Assembly: GCF_001673405.1 (NCBI RefSeq)
Contig: NZ_LZLV01000155.1
Coordinates: 1 to 64,000 of the forward strand
Source: Mycobacterium sp. 1245111.1
Lineage (GTDB): Bacteria > Actinomycetota > Actinomycetes > Mycobacteriales > Mycobacteriaceae
DNA length: 64,000 nt
Reading direction: 5' to 3'
Position 1 is the stretch's first letter, and each line of letters starts with the position of its first letter. Shown here piece by piece: positions 52,108 through 59,661 of the stretch. The position numbers were made by a program, and so were the translations under genes. The notes under the pieces were generated by a model. That model was not told the DNA's origin. It worked only from the letters and a program-made list of their open reading frames with translations, and did no database searches.

Positions 52108-52548
52108 ATGAGCAACCTGACGTTGTGGTCGCGCCCGGCATGGGATGTCGACCGCTGGCGACGCGAATTCTTCGGACCGGCCGCGGCGACCGACTGGATC
52201 AAGCCGGTTGCAGCCGGTTTCAGCCCGGCCGCTGAGATCGTCAAGGACGGCGAGGACGCGGTGGTACGGCTCGAACTCCCGGGCGTCGACGTCGAAAACG
52301 ACGTCAATGTCGAGGTCGAGCACGGCCGCCTGGTGATCCACGGCGAGCGTCGCGACGAGCACGCCGAGGAGAAGGATGGCCGCACGCTCCGCGAGGTGCG
52401 CTACGGATCCTTCCGCCGCTCGTTCCAGTTGCCCGCGCACATCACCGGCGACGCCGTAACGGCGTCCTACGACGCCGGCGTACTGACCGTCCGGGTCGCC
52501 GGCGCCCACGCCGGAACCCAGGCGCAGCGCATCGAGATCAGCAAGTAG
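52108..52548 (+). CDS. hsp: Small heat-shock protein Hsp20 (Acr2-like)
   Basis: A 146-residue alpha-crystallin-type chaperone that holds unfolding proteins during heat or oxidative stress. The alpha-crystallin domain spans about 42-135. Segments include DAVVRLELPGVDVENDVNVEVEHGRLVIHGERRDEH, REVRYGSFRRSFQLPAHITGDAVTASYDAGVLTVRV (the GVLTV strand), and a short tail RIEISK without a strict IXI motif. It corresponds to Rv0251c (159 aa). Monocistronic, with a HAIR operator upstream. Confidence 0.93.
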   Translation: MSNLTLWSRPAWDVDRWRREFFGPAAATDWIKPVAAGFSPAAEIVKDGEDAVVRLELPGVDVENDVNVEVEHGRLVIHGERRDEHAEEKDGRTLREVRYGSFRRSFQLPAHITGDAVTASYDAGVLTVRVAGAHAGTQAQRIEISK

Positions 52549-52596
52549 GTGCACTCGAATCCGGTGGAGCCCAACGGCTTCACCGGATTCGGCCTG

Positions 52597-53112
52597 TCAG
52601 CCGAACGCCTGCCCGACATCGACCCCGATGACCTTGAGCAGGTTCGCCACCTTGCGGTCGAGGTCGACGCCGACCGCGGCCACCTCGGCGCTGCCGAGAC
52701 TGCCGAACGCCGGGCCGGGCTGGTCCATCGTGAAGATCGCGTTGCCGTCGGCATCGCCGTGAACCAGCATCCGCAACGGCGCGTACAGCAGGGCCTTCGG
52801 GTCGTGCCGGAACATCGTCTCGGCGATCACGTGGTTGCCGATCAGATACTCGATCGCCGGAGTCTGATGTCCGGCGATGTCGAAGAATCCGCGCCCATCG
52901 ATCTTGGCGTAGACCATCAAGTCGTGCGGCGCGTTGGCGGCCGCGGCGGCGCGCACGTCGTCCCAATTCCCGCCGGCGGCCCGGATGCGCTCCAAAGCCG
53001 TTCGGTCGACCGGCGGTGCCGCTTCCTCCAGCGCCGCGACGAACTGTTCGAAAGGAATGCCGGTCTCGATGTCGACGCGGGTCATGCCGTGCGGTTGCGT
53101 GTGAAAGGCCAT
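52597..53112 (-). CDS. DUF302-family protein
   Basis: A 171-residue soluble protein with the DUF302 pattern: a beta-alpha-beta core seen in VYAKIDGRGFFDIAGHQTPAIEYLIGNHVIAETMFRHDPKALLYAPLRMLVHGD (about 67-120), then NAIFTMDQPGPAFGSLGSAEVAAVGVDLDRKV. The second strand set resembles typical DUF302 segments that end in PLRMLV and D-P. Function is unknown across the family. ATG 53112 begins 50 bp from the divergent HxlR gene, which is the natural candidate regulator. Confidence 0.85.
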   Translation of the reverse strand: MAFHTQPHGMTRVDIETGIPFEQFVAALEEAAPPVDRTALERIRAAGGNWDDVRAAAAANAPHDLMVYAKIDGRGFFDIAGHQTPAIEYLIGNHVIAETMFRHDPKALLYAPLRMLVHGDADGNAIFTMDQPGPAFGSLGSAEVAAVGVDLDRKVANLLKVIGVDVGQAFG

Positions 53113-53125
53113 GGCACGAGTTTAT

Positions 53126-53142
53126 GGTTCGGTCAATGAACC
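53126..53142. promoter_or_regulatory. Inverted repeat between DUF302 and HxlR genes
   Basis: GGTTC-GGTCAAT-GAACC sits in the 50-bp gap between two divergent genes. The position suits an operator for the HxlR protein that could regulate both. This is inference from symmetry and location. Confidence 0.45.
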
Positions 53143-53162
53143 TGCAAGGGTAGGATCGGTAC

Positions 53163-53678
53163 GTGGCCCTACCGCGTGAATACACCGCCGAGATTTGCCC
53201 GATCGCGCGCACCCTCGAGGTCGTCGGCGAGCGATGGACGCTGCTGGTCGTCCGTGACGCGTTCTACGGGGTGCGGCGCTTCACCGACTTCCGCACACAT
53301 CTGGGTATGCCGAAAGCCGTTCTCGCTGAACGGCTTTCGCTCCTGGTCGACGAAGGAGTGCTGGACAAGGTCCCCGGCGACAGGGGTCGCGACGAATATG
53401 TGTTGACCCCGAAGGGCCGGCGCCTGTGGCCGACGATCTGGTCGCTGGTCAGCTGGGGCAACGAGAACTACGTCGAGCAGGCGCGGCGGCGCAGCTACCG
53501 GCACGCGGACTGCGGCGGCGCGATCGGGCCAGACCGTCGGTGTTCGTCGTGCGGGGAATCGCCGGACGTGGCCGACATCGTCGTGCATCCGCCGCGGCGG
53601 CCGCGCGACCGCCACGATCCTGTCAGCGAAGCCCTGCGTCGACCGCACCGGATGCTGGAGCCGATCCACCCGGGATGA
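53163..53678 (+). CDS. HxlR-family regulator with Cys-rich C terminus
   Basis: A 171-residue winged-helix HxlR regulator. The HxlR domain (about 10-105) shows CPIARTLEVVGERWTLLVVRDAFYGVRRFTDF, LGMPKAVLAERLSLLVDEGVL and YVLTPKGRRLWPTIWSLVSWG. Cys14 is at the position where redox-sensing HxlR/QorR proteins have their sensor thiol. The C-terminal extension has C-x9-C-x2-C (HADCGGAIGPDRRCSSCGE, about 117-135), resembling an incomplete zinc ribbon. GTG 53163 is the start. It is divergent from the DUF302 gene. Confidence 0.88.
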   Translation: MALPREYTAEICPIARTLEVVGERWTLLVVRDAFYGVRRFTDFRTHLGMPKAVLAERLSLLVDEGVLDKVPGDRGRDEYVLTPKGRRLWPTIWSLVSWGNENYVEQARRRSYRHADCGGAIGPDRRCSSCGESPDVADIVVHPPRRPRDRHDPVSEALRRPHRMLEPIHPG

Positions 53679-53774
53679 CCCCGCGACACGTGATCTGTCT
53701 CACGCCGGCGGCGCGCGCTGGATAGTATGGAGCCGTACTGTGATCCATGACACCTTCGCCTCCAGGGAGATCCG

Positions 53775-54071
53775 TTGTCCAGCACTACCGAACTGGCCGA
53801 ACTGCACGACCTCATCGGCGGCTTGCGGCGGTGCGTGAGCACGCTGAAGTCGCGCTACGGCGACAGCCCCGCGGTGCGCCGCATCGTCATCGACGCCGAC
53901 CGCCTTCTCGGCGACATCGAATTACTTGACACCGATGTTTCCGAATTCGACTTAGCGCGTGTCACAGTGCAGCAATCCAGCGAAAAGATCGCCATTCCCG
54001 ATACCGATTACGACCGCGACTTTTGGCGCGACGTCGACCACGAGGGAGTCGGCGGCCACCACCGGTCCTGA
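53775..54071 (+). CDS. Conserved hypothetical protein, Rv0250c-like
   Basis: A 98-residue acidic protein without membrane segments, matching Rv0250c (97 aa) in position and, as far as I recall, sequence. It is largely helical (ELHDLIGGLRRCVSTLKSRYGDSPAVRRIVIDADRLLGDIELLD), with a short tail DTDYDRDFWRDVDHEGVGG. TTG 53775 is chosen because CCAGGGAGA lies a few bases upstream. It precedes the succinate dehydrogenase genes by 77 bp in the same orientation, so a role linked to that complex is possible but unproven. Confidence 0.8.
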   Translation: MSSTTELAELHDLIGGLRRCVSTLKSRYGDSPAVRRIVIDADRLLGDIELLDTDVSEFDLARVTVQQSSEKIAIPDTDYDRDFWRDVDHEGVGGHHRS

Positions 54072-54148
54072 AACCCAAGCCCGCCGGATTTCCGGGGGCT
54101 GGAGATGTGTACTCTTCGACGAACAGCCCGTTCGAAGAGGAACATTTG

Positions 54149-54979
54149 ATGAGCGCACCCACGGCGAACCGCCCTGCGTCCGGTGTCTTTTCACCCACGC
54201 GAGCACACATCGACCAGCGCACGCTGCGCACCGACCGGTGGTGGATGTCGCCGCTGCGAATTGACTTGGGATTCGCCGCATTTGTCATTTACGCGACATT
54301 CCGTGCGTTCCAACAGAATTACTTCTTCGTTCCGAAGTACCACATGCTGACGCCGTTCTACTCGCCCTGCCTCAGCACGGCGTGCACCGACGGTGCCAGC
54401 GACTTCTGGCCGCAGATCCTGCCGCACGTCTGGTGGCTGCCGTTCGCGGCGCTGACGCTGCCGTTCCTGCTGCTGTTCCGGCTGACCTGTTACTACTACC
54501 GCGGCGCCTACTACCGCACGGTGTGGCAGTCGCCGACCGCATGCGCGGTGGCCGAGCCCCGGGTGCACTACAGCGGTGAGACGAAGTTCCCGCTCATCGT
54601 GCAGAACACCCACCGGTACTTCTTTTACATCGCCGGGATCATCTCGATCATCAACACCTACGACGCGATCGTCGCGTTCCACTCCGACAGCGGCCCCGGC
54701 GGATTCGGTTTCGGCCTGGGCAACGTGATCATGGTCGTCAACGTGATCATGCTGTGGGTCTACACGTTGTCCTGCCACTCATGCCGGCACGTCACCGGCG
54801 GGCGGCTCAAGCACTTCTCCAAACACCCTGTGCGGTACTGGATTTGGACGCAAGTCAGCAAGCTGAACACCCGGCACAAGCTGTATGCCTGGATCACCCT
54901 CGGCACGCTGATGCTCACCGACTTCTACATCGCCCTCGTGGCCGGCGGCGCCATTCCCGACCTGAGATTCATTGGCTGA
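54149..54979 (+). CDS. Succinate dehydrogenase membrane anchor, Rv0249c-like
   Basis: A 276-residue integral membrane subunit with five predicted helices (about 37-55, 85-108, 150-172, 188-212 and 245-266). It anchors the SdhA-SdhB dimer and handles quinone and possibly heme. Potential ligands are His78 (LPHVWWLP), His148 (NTHRYFFY) and the paired His210/His214 (SCHSCRHV). In mycobacteria this Sdh1-type complex (Rv0249c-Rv0247c) has a single fused anchor instead of separate SdhC and SdhD. ATG 54149 follows GAAGAGGAAC. The sdhA gene begins 41 bp later. Confidence 0.9.
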   Translation: MSAPTANRPASGVFSPTRAHIDQRTLRTDRWWMSPLRIDLGFAAFVIYATFRAFQQNYFFVPKYHMLTPFYSPCLSTACTDGASDFWPQILPHVWWLPFAALTLPFLLLFRLTCYYYRGAYYRTVWQSPTACAVAEPRVHYSGETKFPLIVQNTHRYFFYIAGIISIINTYDAIVAFHSDSGPGGFGFGLGNVIMVVNVIMLWVYTLSCHSCRHVTGGRLKHFSKHPVRYWIWTQVSKLNTRHKLYAWITLGTLMLTDFYIALVAGGAIPDLRFIG

Positions 54980-55020
54980 CAAGCTGATTCACGGTAATCA
55001 AAGAGTTTAGTGAGGTTGGA

Positions 55021-56946
55021 ATGACTGAGGTCGAACGGCACTCCTACGACGTAGTCGTCATCGGTGCCGGGGGCGCGGGTCTACGCGCGGTCATCGAGGC
55101 GCGGGAACGCGGTCTCAAGGTCGCCGTGGTGTCGAAGTCGCTGTTCGGCAAGGCCCACACGGTGATGGCCGAGGGCGGCTGCGCCGCGGCGATGGGCAAC
55201 ACCAACCCGAAGGACAACTGGAAGACCCACTTCGGCGACACCATGCGCGGTGGCAAATTCCTGAACAACTGGCGGATGGCCGAGCTGCACGCCAAGGAAG
55301 CCCCCGACCGGGTATGGGAGCTGGAGACTTACGGCGCGCTCTTCGACCGTCTCAAGGACGGCAAGATCAGCCAGCGCAACTTCGGTGGACACACCTACCC
55401 GAGACTGGCGCACGTCGGTGACCGCACCGGCCTGGAGCTGATCCGCACCATGCAGCAGAAGATCGTCTCGCTGCAGCAGGAAGACTTCGCCGAGCTCGGC
55501 GACTACGAAGCGCGGATCCAGGTGTTCGCCGAGACCACGATCACCGAGTTGATCAAGGACGGCTCAGAAAATGGGGGGCGGATCGCCGGAGCCTTCGGCT
55601 ATGTCCGCGAAACCGGCAAGTTCATCTTGTTCGAGGCGCCCGCCGTGGTGCTGGCCACCGGCGGTATCGGCAAGTCATTCAAGGTCACCTCGAACTCGTG
55701 GGAGTACACCGGCGACGGCCACGCGCTGGCGCTACGCGCGGGCGCGACGCTGATCAACATGGAATTCGTCCAGTTCCATCCGACCGGCATGGTCTGGCCG
55801 CCCAGCGTCAAGGGGATCCTGGTCACCGAGGGTGTGCGCGGCGACGGCGGAGTGCTGAAGAACTCCGACGACAAGCGGTTCATGTTCGATTACATCCCGC
55901 CCGTGTTCAAGGGTCAGTACGCCGAGTCCGAGCAGGAAGCCGACCAGTGGCTCAAGGACAACGACTCGGCCCGTCGCACCCCCGACCTGCTTCCCCGTGA
56001 CGAGGTCGCCCGCGCGATCAACTCCGAAGTCAAAGCCGGCCGCGGCACCCCGCACGGCGGTGTCTATCTCGACATCGCCTCGCGGTTGACGCCCGAGCAG
56101 ATCAAGAAGCGACTGCCGTCGATGTACCACCAGTTCAAGGAGCTGGCCGGGGTCGACATCACCAAGGAACCGATGGAAGTCGGGCCCACCTGTCACTACG
56201 TGATGGGTGGCGTCGAGGTGGACGCCGACACCGGCGCCGCGACGGTTCCGGGCCTGTTCGCCGCCGGCGAGTGCTCCGGCGGCATGCACGGCTCCAACCG
56301 GCTGGGCGGCAACTCGCTGAGCGACCTGCTGGTGTTCGGTCGTCGCGCCGGGCTGGGCGCCGCCGACTACGTGCGGGGGCTGACCAACCGCCCGAAGGTG
56401 GCCGAGGACGCCGTCGACACCGCCGCCAAGCGGGCGTTGGCACCCTTCGAGACCCCGGCCGGCGGCGCGGCGGAGAACCCTTACACGCTGCAGCTCGAGC
56501 TGCAGCAGTCGATGAACGACCTGGTCGGCATCATCCGCAAATCCGAGGAGATCACCGAGGCCCTCGGCCGGCTCGAGCAGCTGCGCGAGCGGTTCAAGCA
56601 CATTCACGTCGACGGCGGTCGCGAGTACAACCCGGGCTGGAACCTGGCCCTCGACCTGCGCAACCTGCTGCTGGTCAGCGAGTGTGTGGCCAAGGCCGCG
56701 CTGGAGCGCACCGAGAGCCGTGGCGGGCACACCCGCGACGACCACCCGGGGATGGACCCGTCGTGGCGCAAGGTGCTGCTGGTCTGCAGCGCCAGCGGCG
56801 ACGACCCGATCGTCCCCGACGTCTCGGTGACCCGCAAAGACCAGATCCCGATGCGGCCCGACCTGCTCGAGGCGTTTGAGATCTCGGAATTGGAGAAGTA
56901 CTACACCGACGAAGAGCTGGCCGACCACCCAGGACGGAGAGGCTGA
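55021..56946 (+). CDS. sdhA: Succinate dehydrogenase flavoprotein subunit SdhA
   Basis: A 641-residue flavoprotein (M. tuberculosis Rv0248c, 646 aa) that oxidises succinate to fumarate. The FAD motif is VVVIGAGGAGLRAVIEARERG (about 10-30). The covalent FAD His lies in GKAHTVMAEGGCAAAMGN (about residue 46). Substrate residues are in FVQFHPTGMVWP (about 248-259) and HYVMGGVEVD. The Arg/His region near HGSNRLGGNSLSDLLVFGRRAG (about 420-441) is also conserved. The stop overlaps the sdhB ATG by one base, so the two are coupled. Confidence 0.95.
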   Translation: MTEVERHSYDVVVIGAGGAGLRAVIEARERGLKVAVVSKSLFGKAHTVMAEGGCAAAMGNTNPKDNWKTHFGDTMRGGKFLNNWRMAELHAKEAPDRVWELETYGALFDRLKDGKISQRNFGGHTYPRLAHVGDRTGLELIRTMQQKIVSLQQEDFAELGDYEARIQVFAETTITELIKDGSENGGRIAGAFGYVRETGKFILFEAPAVVLATGGIGKSFKVTSNSWEYTGDGHALALRAGATLINMEFVQFHPTGMVWPPSVKGILVTEGVRGDGGVLKNSDDKRFMFDYIPPVFKGQYAESEQEADQWLKDNDSARRTPDLLPRDEVARAINSEVKAGRGTPHGGVYLDIASRLTPEQIKKRLPSMYHQFKELAGVDITKEPMEVGPTCHYVMGGVEVDADTGAATVPGLFAAGECSGGMHGSNRLGGNSLSDLLVFGRRAGLGAADYVRGLTNRPKVAEDAVDTAAKRALAPFETPAGGAAENPYTLQLELQQSMNDLVGIIRKSEEITEALGRLEQLRERFKHIHVDGGREYNPGWNLALDLRNLLLVSECVAKAALERTESRGGHTRDDHPGMDPSWRKVLLVCSASGDDPIVPDVSVTRKDQIPMRPDLLEAFEISELEKYYTDEELADHPGRRG

Positions 56947-57692
56947 TGAGCTACAACGCAACCCTGCGGGTATGGCGCGGCGACGAGGCCGGCGGCGGCT
57001 TGCAAGACTTCACCGTCGAGGTCAACGAGGGCGAGGTGGTCCTGGACATCATCCACCGCCTGCAGCAGACCCAGACGCCGGACCTGGCGGTGCGGTGGAA
57101 CTGCAAGGCCGGTAAGTGCGGCTCGTGTTCGGCCGAGGTCAACGGAAAGCCACGGCTGATGTGCATGACACGGATGTCGACCTTCGCCGAGGACGAAGTG
57201 GTGACCGTGACGCCGATCCGGACCTTCCCGGTGATCCGTGACCTGGTGACCGACGTGTCGTTCAACTACGAGAAGGCCCGCGAAATCCCGTCATTCGCGC
57301 CGCCGAAGGATCTGCAGCCCGGCGAATACCGGATGCAGCAGGAGGATGTGGAGCGTTCTCAGGAGTTCCGCAAGTGCATCGAATGCTTCCTGTGTAACAA
57401 CGTCTGCCACGTGATCCGTGACCACGAGGACAACAAGGAGAACTTCGCGGGCCCGCGCTATCTGATGCGGATCGCGGAGTTGGAGATGCACCCGCTGGAC
57501 ACCCGTGACCGGCGCGACGAAGCGCAGGAAGAGCACGGCCTCGGCTATTGCAACATCACCAAGTGCTGCACCGAAGTCTGCCCCGAGAGCATCCACATCA
57601 CCGACAACGCGCTGATCCCGATGAAGGAGCGCGTCGCCGACCGCAAGTACGACCCGGTCGTGTGGCTGGGCAGCAAGCTTTTCCGCCGATAA
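56946..57692 (+). CDS. sdhB: Succinate dehydrogenase iron-sulfur subunit SdhB
   Basis: A 248-residue iron-sulfur protein, exactly the length of Rv0247c. The 2Fe-2S cysteines are in WNCKAGKCGSCSAEVNGKPRLMC (about 54-76). The 4Fe-4S and 3Fe-4S ligands are in CIECFLCNNVC (about 144-154) and CNITKCCTEVCPE (about 200-212). It passes electrons from SdhA FAD to the membrane quinone site. Directly coupled to sdhA; last gene of the Sdh run. Confidence 0.95.
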   Translation: MSYNATLRVWRGDEAGGGLQDFTVEVNEGEVVLDIIHRLQQTQTPDLAVRWNCKAGKCGSCSAEVNGKPRLMCMTRMSTFAEDEVVTVTPIRTFPVIRDLVTDVSFNYEKAREIPSFAPPKDLQPGEYRMQQEDVERSQEFRKCIECFLCNNVCHVIRDHEDNKENFAGPRYLMRIAELEMHPLDTRDRRDEAQEEHGLGYCNITKCCTEVCPESIHITDNALIPMKERVADRKYDPVVWLGSKLFRR

Positions 57693-57754
57693 GCCGGGTG
57701 TGAAGTCGCCGCCGATCCGCGTACCGTCGGGTACAAGCGGAAAGGCGGTGACCA

Positions 57755-57916
57755 ATGACGATCCGAAAGCCCACCAGCGTCAACGAGATTCGCACGGCCA
57801 TCAGCGAGTTGACGGCGCGCGCGGAGCTGGCTCACAAAGAAGGTCGCGACGACGAGGGCGCCGAAATCGAGCGCCGAATCCAGGCTTATCGCGAGGAGCT
57901 CGGCCGGCGTCCCTAG
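57755..57916 (+). CDS. Small helical protein of 53 residues
   Basis: A 53-residue acidic-basic protein, MTIRKPTSVNEIRTAISEL..., ending EELGRRP. After a short lead it is one continuous amphipathic helix rich in Glu, Arg and Ala, possibly forming a helix hairpin or dimer. ATG 57755 is preceded by AAAGGCGG at a workable distance, and codon use is like the neighbours. It lies 62 bp after sdhB and ends 11 bp before the convergent flavin reductase stop. I do not recognise a family. Confidence 0.62.
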   Translation: MTIRKPTSVNEIRTAISELTARAELAHKEGRDDEGAEIERRIQAYREELGRRP

Positions 57917-57927
57917 TTGGATTGCCC

Positions 57928-58416
57928 CTAGACGCCGAGGCGTCGAAACACGCTGCGGTGGAACACGATCGGCGCGACATCAGGGTCGACCCGGACGTCG
58001 CTGACCCGCAACACGACGATCGTGTGGTCTCCGGCGGGAATGAGTTGTTCGATCGCCGTCTCCATCCAGAGGCTGGTGCCGTGGATAAAGACCGCACCGC
58101 TGCTGTAGGACACGGTTTCCAGGTCGGCGAAGCGATCGCCGGTCTTGGCCGCCAGGGCGCGCGCGGCACCGTCGTGTGACTCGCCCAGCACGCTGATGCC
58201 CAGGGCCGCGGCATCCTTGAGTTTGGGCCACGTCGTCGAGGTGTTCTGCACGCAGAACGAGACCAGCGGCGGATCCAGCGATACCGGGACGAACGTGCTG
58301 GCGGCCAGGCCCTCCCGGACCCCGTTGATTTCGGCGGCGATGGCGATGATGCCGGACGGGAAATGACCAAAGGCCTCGCGCAGAGAGGTGGGCGTCAGCT
58401 TGTCAGGTGTATTCAC
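57928..58416 (-). CDS. Flavin reductase-family protein, Rv0245-like
   Basis: A 162-residue FMN-binding split-barrel flavin reductase, the length of Rv0245 (162 aa). The family pattern is LREAFGHFPSGIIAIAAEINGVREGLAASTFVPVSLDPPLVSFCVQNTSTTW (about 12-63), GISVLGESHDGAARALA and HTIVVLRVSDV. It reduces FMN/FAD with NAD(P)H and may feed a partner monooxygenase or supply F420-independent reduction. GTG 58416 is the start. It precedes no obvious oxygenase partner, though a 2OG oxygenase gene (not flavin-dependent) is upstream. Confidence 0.9.
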   Translation of the reverse strand: MNTPDKLTPTSLREAFGHFPSGIIAIAAEINGVREGLAASTFVPVSLDPPLVSFCVQNTSTTWPKLKDAAALGISVLGESHDGAARALAAKTGDRFADLETVSYSSGAVFIHGTSLWMETAIEQLIPAGDHTIVVLRVSDVRVDPDVAPIVFHRSVFRRLGV

Positions 58417-58456
58417 CGGGATTCACTCGCGTCGACGGGATTTCGTAGTGCCGACC

Positions 58457-59470
58457 CTACCTGTCGGGCGTTACAGCTTTCGCGCTGCCCGTCACGTAGC
58501 CGTGGGCGGCCGCAACGTCTGGATGCGCCCGCAGCCTGCTCTTCCAGGCATTGCGCCCGTACACCGGGTGGATGGGGTCTGACGGGTCCGTGCGCCGCTG
58601 CGCCCGTCGCGCCAACTCCGTCGGCAGCGACAGTGTCGGGATCTGCGCGTCCAGTCGCGGGTTGAAGAAGTAGGGCACCGAGATCCGGCCGGCTGAGCGC
58701 CGCAGGTTGACCCGGTGTTCGGTGGCGCGCAGATAGCCGCCGGTCGCGATTTCAAGCAGTTCACCGATGTTGACGATGAACGCCCCGTCCCGGGCGGGCA
58801 CGTCGACCCAATCGCCGTCGCGTCCGCGCACCTGCAACCCCTGACTGTCCGGCTCCGCAAGCAGCAGCGTGAGCACGCCCGAGTCGCGGTGTGCGCCTAC
58901 GCCCTGCGAGGTGGCAGCGGTCGCCGGATAGTGCACGATCTTGATCAGGGTGGCGGGCGCCCCGGCGAACGCGGCGTCGAAGATCCCCGCCGGACTGCCC
59001 AGCGCCGCGGCCCAGTGCCGCAGCAGGGTGCGCGAAAGCTCGCTCAGCGCCGCGTCCCACTCCGCGACGACGCCCGGTAACTCCGGCAGACCGGCCGGCC
59101 ATTGGTTGGGGCCCTGCAGCCACAGATAATCGGGCCGGCCGGGGCCACCGACCGGCTCGCGCTCCGGGCCGATGTCGATCTGCTCGCGCCAATCCACCTC
59201 GCCGCGGGTCAGTTCCCCGCCGAGCCGGGTGTAGCCACGAAAGTGCGGACTGCGAACCATCGCGATCGCGTCCTTGTCCGCCTGCGGCAGCGCGAAGAGT
59301 TGTCGCGCCGCGCCCAGCAGCCGGCCGACGAGCGAGTCCGGGACCCGGTGGCCCGTCAGGTAGAAGAACCCGACCTCGTGGGCCACCTCCCGCAGCTGCG
59401 TCCTCAGTTGGACGGCAGGGTGGCGTAGGTCCACTTCCGGGAGTGTCGTGACACTTCGCACAGTCACCAT
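58457..59470 (-). CDS. 2-oxoglutarate/Fe(II) oxygenase, isopenicillin-N-synthase-like
   Basis: A 337-residue oxygenase of the IPNS/2OG-Fe(II) superfamily. The N-terminal DIOX_N-like region is LPEVDLRHPAVQLRTQLREVAHEVGFFYLTGHRV (about 9-42). Iron ligands are His-x-Asp in GVGAHRDSGVLTLLLAEPDSQGLQV (about 189-213) and His in YLRATEHRVNLRRSAGRISVPYFFNP (about 248), with the Arg-x-Ser 2OG-binding motif (RIS). All three ligands are present, so it should be active. ATG 59470 (MVTVRSV) is preferred to the longer frame. Substrate unknown. It is divergent from fadE5. Confidence 0.87.
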   Translation of the reverse strand: MVTVRSVTTLPEVDLRHPAVQLRTQLREVAHEVGFFYLTGHRVPDSLVGRLLGAARQLFALPQADKDAIAMVRSPHFRGYTRLGGELTRGEVDWREQIDIGPEREPVGGPGRPDYLWLQGPNQWPAGLPELPGVVAEWDAALSELSRTLLRHWAAALGSPAGIFDAAFAGAPATLIKIVHYPATAATSQGVGAHRDSGVLTLLLAEPDSQGLQVRGRDGDWVDVPARDGAFIVNIGELLEIATGGYLRATEHRVNLRRSAGRISVPYFFNPRLDAQIPTLSLPTELARRAQRRTDPSDPIHPVYGRNAWKSRLRAHPDVAAAHGYVTGSAKAVTPDR

Positions 59471-59560
59471 CGTATTGATCGTTGCCGCAGGTAGAAGGGC
59501 GTGCCACCATCCGGATCGCCGTGAAGCCAACTGGTTGGTTGATATTTAGCTCACAGTGGC

Positions 59561-59616
59561 TTGCAACTGGTTACTCGCCGGTATAGTTTAGCCGTGTTAC
59601 TGGTGGGTAACTTAGC
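59561..59616 (+). promoter_or_regulatory. fadE5 promoter and operator region
   Basis: A likely SigA-type promoter has TTGCAA (59561-59566) and TATAGT (59582-59587). Just downstream, GTTACTGGTGGGTAAC (59596-59611) is a dyad followed by TTAGC; the same arrangement lies before fabG4/fadA2. A related TTACT...GGTA half is at 59571-59583. AGTTT (59585-59589) with a 15-bp spacer and GGGTA (59605-59609) could also act as a SigF-type promoter. The operator would block RNA polymerase if a repressor bound. Confidence 0.55.
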
Positions 59617-59661
59617 CCAAGTACCCAACCTAGAAGTGGCGTTCTCATCGAGGAGGAACAA

